Shown in pieces: positions 1 to 6,693 of a stretch of 8,372 nt of DNA. Location of the stretch: positions 1-8,372 of the forward strand of contig CABRXV010000082.1 in assembly GCA_902475005.1 (NCBI GenBank), given 5' to 3'. Source of the stretch: CABRXV01 sp900754955. Its GTDB lineage: Bacteria; Actinomycetota; Coriobacteriia; Coriobacteriales; Eggerthellaceae. Positions within the stretch are counted from its first letter, which is position 1. The number at the start of each line of letters is the position of its first letter. Position numbers and translations under genes: made by a program. The notes beneath the pieces were generated by a model, which ran no database searches, had not been told where the DNA came from, and was given only the letters and a program-made list of their open reading frames with translations.

Positions 1-485
<485 letters not shown>

Positions 486-486
<1 letters not shown>

Positions 487-926
487 TGGCTGACACACTC
501 CACTGCGTTGTGGCCATTCCTACGCGTGAGCTGTTCTCAGGCGAGATCTACTACGCGAAGATTCCTGGAGCCGACGGTTCCTATGGTGTTCTTCCGGGCC
601 ATGAGATGATCGTCGCGACCAACAAGTCCGGCGGCATCCTGACGCTGAACCTCGATCCCGAGGGCAAGGAGCAGAAGCAGTTCATTCTCTACGAAGGCGC
701 TGCACAGGTGTACAACGACGTTGTCACGGTGCTGGGCCGCTTCGGCAAAAACGTTGAGGACATCGATGTTGCCGAGGTTCGCAAGAGTGCCGACGCCATG
801 CGCTTGAAGATCGAGGAGTACGAGAAGCTTGACGACGAGCAGCATCGTACCGCTCTCGAGACGAGCCGCGTCAGGCTTGAGTGGTATCAGATGCAGCTCG
901 ATTACGCGGAAGGTTCCACGAACTAA
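486..926 (+). CDS. atpC: F1F0 ATP synthase subunit epsilon
   Basis: A 146-residue epsilon subunit, part of the central stalk of F1 that couples rotation to catalysis and can inhibit ATP hydrolysis. Residues 1-88 look like the N-terminal beta-sandwich, with the family hallmark GVLPGH at 34-39 preceded by DGSY, and a later strand block ending VVTVLGRFG. From residue 93 (IDVAEVRKSADAMRLKIEEY) onward the chain is strongly helical and charged, as expected for the C-terminal helical hairpin. The length is slightly above the usual 130-140. The ATG overlaps the atpD TAA by one base, and a purine-rich Shine-Dalgarno (AAGGAAGAGG, 472-481) sits just upstream inside atpD. Being last after atpD agrees with the usual A-G-D-C order of atp operons. 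The GGF turn common before the last sandwich strands reads EGA here. Identification is secure from motif and context. Confidence 0.96.
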
Positions 927-952
927 ATCCTCATTTATATGAGCCTGTTTTG

Positions 953-984
953 GAAGGGGGCGAGACGAGGGTCTCGCCCCCTTC
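953..984 (+). terminator. Terminator hairpin after atpC
   Basis: A perfect 14-bp inverted repeat (953-966 with 971-984) with a GAGG loop lies 26 bases after the atpC stop. The stem is very GC-rich. The tail (TGCGTTTG) is only weakly T-rich, so termination by this hairpin alone may be incomplete; a second hairpin follows. The likely role is to end the atp operon transcript. Confidence 0.8.
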
Positions 985-1029
985 TGCGTTTGCGGGCTGC
1001 GAGAGCGTGGATACGCGATGCGTATTTCA

Positions 1030-1075
1030 AAAACAGCCCTGCCTGTCCTATCGTGCGGACAGGCAGGGCTGTTTT
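1030..1075. terminator. Second, probably bidirectional terminator
   Basis: A perfect 19-bp inverted repeat (1030-1048 with 1057-1075) with an 8-base loop. The stem starts with AAAA and ends with TTTT, so either strand gives a GC-rich hairpin running into a U-tract, the classic bidirectional intrinsic terminator shape. It lies between the atp operon and the dnaE promoter region and would insulate dnaE from atp read-through. Confidence 0.85.
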
Positions 1076-1120
1076 AGCGGGAGGGGCTGCGCGCTCCAAA
1101 AACTCCATCATTTGTTCGCC

Positions 1121-1148
1121 TTTTTCCGATGACGAATGCTGGTATCAT
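1121..1148 (+). promoter_or_regulatory. Candidate dnaE promoter
   Basis: TATCAT at 1143-1148 is preceded by TG at 1140-1141, giving an extended -10 element. A poor -35-like TTTTTC lies at 1121-1126 with a 16-base spacer. Transcription would begin near 1155, giving a leader of roughly 75 bases before the dnaE ATG. It sits after the atp terminators, as expected for an independent dnaE promoter. It is supported only by motif match and position. Confidence 0.45.
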
Positions 1149-1230
1149 GGCAAGCCGATATGACGGTTATGCGCACATCACTCACTTACCCCAGCATGCG
1201 CAGCGCGATACGTAATTCGAGGCGATTCTC

Positions 1231-4200
1231 ATGGCTTTCGTTCATCTGCACAATCACACGGAATACTCCCTGCTCGACGGCGCTACCCACGTGAAGGACA
1301 TGGTGCGCCGCGCGGCCGAACTCGGCATGCCCGCGGTGGCGATCACCGACCACGGCGTGATGAGCGGCGTGCCCGAGCTCTGCGACGCGTGCGACGCGGT
1401 CGAGAAGGAGACGGGCAAGCGCGTCAAGCCCATCTACGGTTGCGAGATCTACTTCACCACCGACGAGGAACTGCGCAAGGACGTCAAGCCCAAGCTCTAC
1501 CATCTGCTGCTGCTCGCCAAGACGAACGAGGGCTACCACAACCTGCTCAAGCTCGTATCGGAGTCGCACGTCGACAACTTCTACTACAAGCCGCGCACCA
1601 CGTTCAGCATGCTGCAGAAGTACGGCAAGGGCATCATCGGCTCCTCGGCGTGCATCGCGGGCATCATCCCGAAGCTGCTCGACAACCGCCAGTTCGACGA
1701 GGCCGTCACGTGGGCGCGCAAGTTCGCGAGCTGCTTCGAGCCGGGCGACTTCTACATCGAGCTGCAGAACCAGGGCATCCGCACCGATGCCGGCTTCACG
1801 CAGACCGAGCTCAACCACATGCTCTGCGAGGTGGCGCAGGCTGCCGGCCTCAAGACGATCGCCACGAACGACTTCCACTACCTCACGAAGGAAGACGCTC
1901 GCGCGCAGGACATCATGCTCTGCATCGGCACGGGCTCGCTCGTCAACGAGACGAACCGCATGAAGTTCGAGAACGACGAGTTCTACATGAAGACCGAGGA
2001 GGAGATGCGCGCGGCGCTCGCCGACTTCCCCGAGGCGTGCGACAACACGGTCGAAGTTGCCGAGAAGGTGAACGTCGAGCTCGAGCGCGACTCCATTCTG
2101 CCGCGTTTCCCCCTGCCCGAGGGCGAGACGGAGGAGAGCTGGTTCCGCAAGCGCGTCCAAGAGGGCCTCGAGCGCCGCTACGGCACGCCCGTGCCCGCCG
2201 AGGCGCAGGAGCGCGCCGACTACGAGATGAGCGTCATCATCCAGCAGGGCTTCCCCGCGTACTTCCTCATCGTGCAGGAGTACATCGAGTGGGCGCGCAG
2301 CCAGGGCATCGGCGTCGGTCCGGGCCGTGGTTCGGCTGCAGGCGCCATCGTGGCGTACGCCATGGGCATCACCGACCTCGACCCGCTCGCCAACGGTCTG
2401 CTGTTCGAACGCTTCCTGTCTCCCGAACGCGTGGAGATGCCCGATATCGACGTCGACTTCGAGGATGAGCGACGTGGCGAGGTCATCGAGCACATCAAGC
2501 AGGTGTACGGCGAGGACCACGTCTCGGGCGTTATCACGTTCGGCAAGCTGCAGGCGAAAAACGCCGTGCGCGACGCCGCACGCGTGCTCGACTACCCGTA
2601 CAGCACGGGCGACCGCATCTGCAAGATGATCGGCGACGAGCTCGGCATCACGATCGACAAGGCGCTTGAGACGAACCCCGATCTCAAGAAGGCCTACGAG
2701 AACGAAGAAGACGTGAAGGCCGTCATCGACGCTGCGAAGTCGATCGAGGGCCATATCCGCGGCGAGGGCGTGCACGCGTGCGCTACCATCATCTGCCGCG
2801 ATCCCATGAGCGACCACGTGCCCATGAAGCGCGATACCAAGGGCGGCGGCATCATCACTCAGTACGACGGCCACTACACGCCCGATCTCGGCCTGCTCAA
2901 GATGGACTTCCTCGGTCTGCGCACGCTCGGCGTGCTCTCGCGCGCCTGCCGCAACATCGAGGCGCGCTACGGCAAGAAGATCGTGCCCGAGGAGATTCCT
3001 ACCGAGGACGAGAAGGCGTTCGCGCTCATGCGCTCAGGCAACATGGACGGTCTGTTCCAGGTTGAGGGCGCGCTGTACGTGAGCCTGTTCGCGCGCCTCC
3101 CACCGCATCGCTTCGCTGACGTCGTGGCTTCCATCGCACTCAACCGTCCGGGCCCGCTCGAGTCGGGCATGGTGGACGACTACGTGAAGGTGGCGTCCGG
3201 CAAAACGCCGATTCACTACTACGACGATCGCCTGCGCCCCATTCTCGAGGAAACCTACGGCACCATGGTCTACCAAGAGCAGATCATGCAGATCTCCATG
3301 GTGATGAGCGGTTTTTCCGCCGGCAAGGCAGACAAGCTGCGCAAGGCCATGGGCAAGAAGAAGCTCGACGTCATGCGCGCCCTCCAGGAGGACTGGAATT
3401 CGGGCGCGGTGGAGAACGGCTACTCGCTCGAGATCGCCAAGCGCATCTGGGACGACGCGGAGAAGTTCGCTAAGTACGCGTTCAACAAGTCGCATTCGGC
3501 GGCATACGCCATCCTCGTCATGCGCACCGCGTATCTCAAGGCGTACTATCCCAACGAGTTCATGGCCGCTGTGCTGTCGAGCTACATGGGCAACACCGAC
3601 CGTCTCATCAAGTACATCGCGAGTTGCAACCACAACGGCACGCCCGTACTGCCGCCCGACATCAACTCGTCGAACGCCGAGTTCACGCCGGTCGACGAGG
3701 GCATCCGCTTCGGCCTGGTGGGCGTGCGCGGCGTGGGTAAGAACGTGGCCGACGAGATCATCGCCGAGCGCGAGGAACACGGCCCCTACACGTCGCTGCA
3801 CGACTTCGTGAACCGCGTCGACTCGAAGTGTTACAACCGCAAGACGCTTGAAGCGCTCATCAAGGGCGGTGCGTTCGACTCGACGGGCTACACGCGCAAG
3901 CAGCTCATGTACTTCGTCGACGAGACGCCGCTGCTCGAGGGCGCGGCGAAGCGCCAGAAGGACCGCGATGCGGGTCAGGTGTCGATGTTCGACCTGTTCG
4001 CCGACGATGACGATGCGGGCTTCAAGGAAGAGGTGCCACCGCCCGACGGCATCGAGTGGGACAAGCGCACGAAGCTGGCTTACGAGAAGGAGATCATGAA
4101 GATCTACGTCTCGGAGCATCCGCTGCAGCCGTACGAGGGCGTCATCGCGCGCATGACGAAGTTCCAGCTCGCCGACTTGGAGGAGCGCACGAAGGAGATT

Positions 4201-4680
4201 AAGAGCGCCGTGTTCGTGGGCATGATCTCGAATGTGGTGGTGAAGCTCACCAAGCGCGGCACGAAGATGGCGACATTTACGCTCGAGGACACCACGGGCC
4301 ACATCGAGTGCATCTGCTTCAAGTACGAGGACTACGCCGACGTGATTCAAGAGGACGTGATCGCCAAGGTCAAGGGCAAGTTCGAGCACAGTGACCGCGG
4401 CAACCAGATCATGGCCTTCGAGCTCGAGGCGATCGAGCTCAACGAGGAGGACGCGCGTCCGTCGCATCTCGAGCTGCGTCTGTCGTCGGCGGAGTTCGAT
4501 CAGACGAAGTCGCTCAATCTGAGCCGCATCCTGCGCTCGTATCCGGGGCGCGATGGCGTGGTGCTGTTCATCCAGCAGTCGGACGGCCGCAAGTTCCGTG
4601 CGGAGCTGCCCGTGTCGGTTGACGCGCGTTCGCCCATCATGCGCAGCGAGATCTCCGAGCTGTTCGGCCGCGCAGTGTAG
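1231..4680 (+). CDS. dnaE: DNA polymerase III subunit alpha (DnaE1-type) with intact PHP domain
   Basis: Replicative DNA polymerase alpha subunit (C-family), 1149 aa, a usual length. The N-terminal PHP domain (about 1-285) keeps all residues that, by family alignment, form the trinuclear metal site: H7, H9, D16, H41, E72, H91, C141, D214 and H216. This suggests active PHP 3'-5' proofreading, as known for mycobacterial DnaE1. The polymerase core carries GPGRGSAAG (363-371), the catalytic DIDVD aspartates D407 and D409, D559 in KMDFLGLRT, RPGPLESGMVDDY (639-651) and FNKSHSAAYA (751-760). A helix-hairpin-helix follows near 826-880, then a beta-clamp motif QVSMF (916-920), an OB-fold (about 990-1070) and a C-terminal tau-binding-like region (about 1078-1149). 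The segment after FQ (VEGALY, 611-616) departs from the common ESxGM. The start is supported by GAGG at 1219-1222 and by MAFVHLHNHTEYSLLDG matching family N-termini. Confidence 0.98.
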   Translation: MAFVHLHNHTEYSLLDGATHVKDMVRRAAELGMPAVAITDHGVMSGVPELCDACDAVEKETGKRVKPIYGCEIYFTTDEELRKDVKPKLYHLLLLAKTNEGYHNLLKLVSESHVDNFYYKPRTTFSMLQKYGKGIIGSSACIAGIIPKLLDNRQFDEAVTWARKFASCFEPGDFYIELQNQGIRTDAGFTQTELNHMLCEVAQAAGLKTIATNDFHYLTKEDARAQDIMLCIGTGSLVNETNRMKFENDEFYMKTEEEMRAALADFPEACDNTVEVAEKVNVELERDSILPRFPLPEGETEESWFRKRVQEGLERRYGTPVPAEAQERADYEMSVIIQQGFPAYFLIVQEYIEWARSQGIGVGPGRGSAAGAIVAYAMGITDLDPLANGLLFERFLSPERVEMPDIDVDFEDERRGEVIEHIKQVYGEDHVSGVITFGKLQAKNAVRDAARVLDYPYSTGDRICKMIGDELGITIDKALETNPDLKKAYENEEDVKAVIDAAKSIEGHIRGEGVHACATIICRDPMSDHVPMKRDTKGGGIITQYDGHYTPDLGLLKMDFLGLRTLGVLSRACRNIEARYGKKIVPEEIPTEDEKAFALMRSGNMDGLFQVEGALYVSLFARLPPHRFADVVASIALNRPGPLESGMVDDYVKVASGKTPIHYYDDRLRPILEETYGTMVYQEQIMQISMVMSGFSAGKADKLRKAMGKKKLDVMRALQEDWNSGAVENGYSLEIAKRIWDDAEKFAKYAFNKSHSAAYAILVMRTAYLKAYYPNEFMAAVLSSYMGNTDRLIKYIASCNHNGTPVLPPDINSSNAEFTPVDEGIRFGLVGVRGVGKNVADEIIAEREEHGPYTSLHDFVNRVDSKCYNRKTLEALIKGGAFDSTGYTRKQLMYFVDETPLLEGAAKRQKDRDAGQVSMFDLFADDDDAGFKEEVPPPDGIEWDKRTKLAYEKEIMKIYVSEHPLQPYEGVIARMTKFQLADLEERTKEIKSAVFVGMISNVVVKLTKRGTKMATFTLEDTTGHIECICFKYEDYADVIQEDVIAKVKGKFEHSDRGNQIMAFELEAIELNEEDARPSHLELRLSSAEFDQTKSLNLSRILRSYPGRDGVVLFIQQSDGRKFRAELPVSVDARSPIMRSEISELFGRAV

Positions 4681-4688
4681 CCGCTGAT

Positions 4689-4713
4689 CTCGTCGGCCCC
4701 GTTGGGAGACGAG
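4689..4713 (+). terminator. Weak hairpin directly after dnaE stop
   Basis: CTCGTC (4689-4694) pairs with GACGAG (4708-4713), and an inner CCC/GGG (4698-4700, 4704-4706) can stack above a GTT loop. It begins 8 bases after the dnaE stop and is followed by CTTGGTTGTGG, which is only partly T-rich. It may terminate dnaE transcription or protect the 3' end. The pairing is seen; the function is inference. Confidence 0.35.
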
Positions 4714-4744
4714 GCTTGGTTGTGGCGGTGCGGGGGCGGTTGGA

Positions 4745-4878
4745 GCCCGCTGATGCCGCAGACGTTGGGGCGGGGTTGGTGCCGTATGGCGTTGCCGTGT
4801 GGCGCCGACTCGGGTCCCTCTCTTGGTCGAAGCTGACGGGGCCTGCTGATGTTGCGGACGTGAGGGGAGGGGCTGGTG
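4745..4878 (+). repeat. Degenerate direct repeat, two copies 96 bases apart
   Basis: Bases 4745-4781 and 4841-4878 align with 29 identities, 8 mismatches and one single-base gap by hand. They share GCTGATG, GACGT, a GGGG run and TGGTG. A weaker third relative starts at 4683, right behind the dnaE stop (GCTGAT, GTTGGG). All lie in the non-coding G/T-rich stretch. They could be remnants of a tandemly repeated element or low-complexity similarity. Confidence 0.4.
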
Positions 4879-4915
4879 TAGCGTGCGCGTCACACGAGGC
4901 CGGCGCCTCCCCTTT
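4863..4915 (+). terminator. Possible dnaE transcription terminator
   Basis: AGGGGAGG (4863-4870) pairs perfectly with CCTCCCCT (4906-4913). Further short pairings inside (4871-4873 with 4899-4901; 4876-4879 with 4892-4895) make a long imperfect hairpin, followed by TTTGTTGTG. This is the best terminator-like structure downstream of dnaE, though the apical region is irregular. Confidence 0.45.
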
Positions 4916-5482
4916 GTTGTGTCGAGGCGCTGAGTTCCAGTGGGTGGGGCTGTTCGGGCGTATTCCCTCGCACCCCGCAGAGGCTTTCCGCTTCGCGGCG
5001 GTGTGGAGGTTGGACCTGTCGTGCTTCCGGTTTGGCGGTGGAGTGAAGGTGGGGGTCTGGGGGCTGTTCGCTTCCTGCTTTGCGGCGCAGGTACCGCACT
5101 GCGTTGATTCGCCGTTACCGCCGATCTGTGCTGTGGCGTTCTACGCCGATCGTCTCCACTTCGCAGTTTCTAGCTGCGGCGTCTTTGCCGGTGCGGCGTT
5201 TCTCGCTGTGCGGGTTCCGACGTTTTGCTCTCTACGTGGCGTTTTTCGCCGTATCGTTCTTGGCTCGTATCGCCCTCTGCTGCAGCGCGTTTCCTCGCGC
5301 TGCTCCTGCTGCGCCGTTTTCTTTGACTGCCTCGCCGCATAGATCCCAGCCGCGACGCTTCCGTTGCTCTGCGATTTCCCGACGCTCGCTTCTTCCGGTC
5401 GCCTTCATCTTGCAGGCTCCCGCTGCGTCCCGCCGCTCCCAGTCGTGACGTCTCCTGGCGACCGCTTCTGTCGCATAACTGG

Positions 5483-5706
5483 ATTTTTCGCCATTTTGTG
5501 GCAAAAATGACGAATGTTGGACAGATTCTGGGATGTTGCGCAGACGCGTGGAAGCGTATATACGAGTGAGTTCTCAAATTACCTGATGAAATTACTTCTC
5601 AAATGAGGTTAATAGCCTAATAGAATGGCGCAAAGCCGAAAAGGGCGCTTTGCGACCCTCTAATTGTCCTACAAACGTCATTTTTGCCACAAAATGGCAA
5701 AAATGA
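5483..5706. repeat. 224-bp block bounded by inverted copies of one palindromic sequence
   Basis: The 23 bases 5490-5512 (starting GCCATTTTGTGG) are the exact reverse complement of 5676-5698 (starting CGTCATTTTTGCC). Similarity continues outward for about six bases (one extra C at 5489) and inward to about 5523 and 5665 with mismatches (10 of 14, sharing a GGACA core). The two ends therefore behave as terminal inverted repeats of 35-40 bp around a centre of about 140-160 bp. The centre is AT-richer than its surroundings. It carries short direct repeats (TTCTCAAAT at 5571 and 5596; AAATTAC at 5576 and 5589; TAATAG at 5610 and 5618), a palindrome CGTATATACG (5555-5564) and a hairpin at 5629-5654. 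There is no open frame of note and no evident target-site duplication. It may be a dispersed intergenic repeat or a MITE-like element. Confidence 0.7.
5629..5654. other. Hairpin inside the inverted-repeat block
   Basis: CGCAAAGC (5629-5636) pairs perfectly with GCTTTGCG (5647-5654) around a 10-base loop, CGAAAAGGGC. It is not followed by a T-tract on either strand, so it is not an obvious intrinsic terminator. It may be part of a structured RNA or a protein site. Confidence 0.55.
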
Positions 5707-5713
5707 CGTTTGT
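5671..5713. repeat. Perfect 19-bp palindrome with 5-base loop
   Basis: 5671-5689 (starts ACAAACGTCA) is the exact reverse complement of 5695-5713, with CAAAA (5690-5694) between. It would form a stable though AU-rich hairpin on either strand, or present a dyad to a DNA-binding protein. The related left copy (5484-5507) keeps a 9-bp version with a bulged C and the complementary loop TTTTG. It could act as a terminator, as an operator-like site or as a repeat unit; the sequence alone does not decide. Confidence 0.85.
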
Positions 5714-5885
5714 TTCCCAGCGTCGCGCGCGAGGGGCGCCGCGAACGTCGGCTATGTGCTTCGACTAGGGCACGGTGGGGCATCCGCCGCGTGCGACCGC
5801 GCTCATGCCAGCTGCGAGTCCCTCCCTGAGGCGTGGGAGCGATGTCGTTTCCACGCGCCCTCGCCTCTGCGCTCATCTCCTCCGC

Positions 5886-5891
5886 TACAAT
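5886..5891 (+). promoter_or_regulatory. Candidate -10 box for leaderless truA transcript
   Basis: TACAAT, five of six matches to the -10 consensus TATAAT, ends 7 bases before the truA ATG at 5899. Transcription would then begin at or within a base of the start codon. No good -35 is seen at the expected place (about 5863-5868). No Shine-Dalgarno precedes the ATG, which fits a leaderless mRNA. Confidence 0.55.
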
Positions 5892-5898
5892 AGCGCGT

Positions 5899-6693
5899 AT
5901 GGAAACCGAAGATCTCACATACGACTCAACCTATTCTCTGAAGGTCGCCTACAACGGGGCGCCGTTCTGCGGGTTCGCGCGCCAGCCGGGTCAGCTCACC
6001 GTACAGGGCGAGCTCGAGCAGGCGCTCGCGCTTCTGTTCCGCCGCGAGGTTCCCACCGTGTGCGCGGGCCGCACCGACGCGGGTGTGCATGCGCGCGGGC
6101 AGGTGGTGAGCTTCGACGTGAACGCCGCGGAGCTGCGCGGCAGAACGCCGCATTCTCTGCGACGCTCGCTCAACGCGCTCACGCATGACGCCATCACGGT
6201 GCGCTCCGTCGACGAGCGGGCGCGCGGATTCTCGGCGCGCTTCGACGCGATTGAGCGCGAGTACCGCTACCGCATCTGCCTCGACGACGTGCCGCCCATC
6301 TTCATACGCGACTTCTCCTGGCACATCCCCGCTGCGCTCGACGTGGCGGCGATGGAGGAAGGCGCGGCTCACCTCATCGGCGAACACGACTTCAAGAGCT
6401 TCTGCATGGCCGTATCGGCGGTGGGGAAACCCACGTGCCGCAATGTGAGCGAGATCTCGTTCAGCGAAGAGGACGTGATGGGGGAGCGCCTGCTGACCGT
6501 CAAGGTGGTGGGCAACGCGTTTCTCCACTCCATGGTGCGTACGATCATCGGCACGCTCGTGATGGTGGGCAAGGGTCAGCGCACGCCTGGCTGGGTGGCC
6601 GAGGTGCTCGCCGCGTGCGATCGCACGGCGGCGGGGGAGAACGCGCCCGCCTGCGGCCTCACCTTCTGGGAAGTGCGTTACCCCCATGGCTAG
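5899..6693 (+). CDS. truA: tRNA pseudouridine(38-40) synthase TruA
   Basis: A 264-residue TruA, the cytoplasmic enzyme that converts uridines 38-40 of the tRNA anticodon stem-loop to pseudouridine. Motifs are in family order: LKVAYNG (14-20), TVQGELEQAL (34-43), the catalytic loop GRTDAGVHA (57-65) with D60 as nucleophile, the conserved Tyr region EYRYRI (121-126), GEHDFKSFC (161-169), GNAFLHSMVRTIIGTL (205-220) and CGLTF near the C-terminus. The length is typical. The frame stays open upstream to a GTG at 5833 and an ATG at 5842, but the extra residues resemble no TruA N-terminus. The ATG at 5899 puts the first strand at the usual distance and lies just after a TACAAT box, so I take 5899 as the start. 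The 3' end overlaps the next small gene by 8 bases, suggesting a two-gene transcript. Identification is secure; the start is likely. Confidence 0.95.
   Translation: METEDLTYDSTYSLKVAYNGAPFCGFARQPGQLTVQGELEQALALLFRREVPTVCAGRTDAGVHARGQVVSFDVNAAELRGRTPHSLRRSLNALTHDAITVRSVDERARGFSARFDAIEREYRYRICLDDVPPIFIRDFSWHIPAALDVAAMEEGAAHLIGEHDFKSFCMAVSAVGKPTCRNVSEISFSEEDVMGERLLTVKVVGNAFLHSMVRTIIGTLVMVGKGQRTPGWVAEVLAACDRTAAGENAPACGLTFWEVRYPHG

Larger units (their letters stand above)
4681..5898. other. Gene-free 1.2-kb interval between dnaE and truA
   Basis: No credible coding sequence was found. A 208-codon plus-strand frame (4716-5342) and two minus-strand frames (5170-5577, 5232-5504) are open, but they give low-complexity, Cys/Trp- or Arg/Ser-rich products with codon use unlike the neighbours and no recognisable motif. 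The interval has three parts. Bases 4681-5100 are G/T-rich with degenerate repeats and possible dnaE terminators. Bases 5100-5460 are T-rich and A-depleted; a hand count over 5161-5340 gives 9 A against 62 T in 180 bases. Bases 5483-5713 are AT-richer with strong inverted repeats. Bases 5714-5880 are GC-rich again, and I see nothing definite there. Confidence 0.7.

Noticed and set aside
1186..4893. Two long open minus-strand frames opposite dnaE (1186-2874 and 3034-4893)
   Set aside because: They mirror the GC-rich codon pattern of dnaE, give Leu/Arg/His/Ala/Asp-rich translations with no motifs, and the sense gene is unquestionable.
4716..5342. A 208-codon plus-strand frame after dnaE as a hypothetical gene
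   Set aside because: It has no Shine-Dalgarno, an odd mix of Cys, Trp and rare codons, repeats reflecting the DNA repeats, and no resemblance to a known family. It is probably open by chance in A-poor DNA.
5170..5577. A 135-codon minus-strand frame in the gap
   Set aside because: It reads through the left inverted repeat, is Arg/Ser-rich and low-complexity, and has no ribosome site. The A-rich strand simply lacks stop codons in this frame.
5671..5713. CRISPR repeat
   Set aside because: There are only two copies, in opposite orientation, with no regular spacers and no cas genes.
5714..5880. Possible tRNA gene in the GC-rich stretch before truA
   Set aside because: I could not find a cloverleaf: no GTTCRANNC-like T-arm and no matching acceptor stem.
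5833..5898. Upstream extension of truA to GTG 5833 or ATG 5842
   Set aside because: The extra residues (GAMSFPRALASALISSATIA) do not resemble TruA, and a -10-like TACAAT falls inside them directly before ATG 5899.
5592..5918. A 108-codon minus-strand frame crossing the right palindrome
   Set aside because: It runs into the truA promoter and start in the opposite direction and encodes the palindrome itself; it has no motif or credible start.
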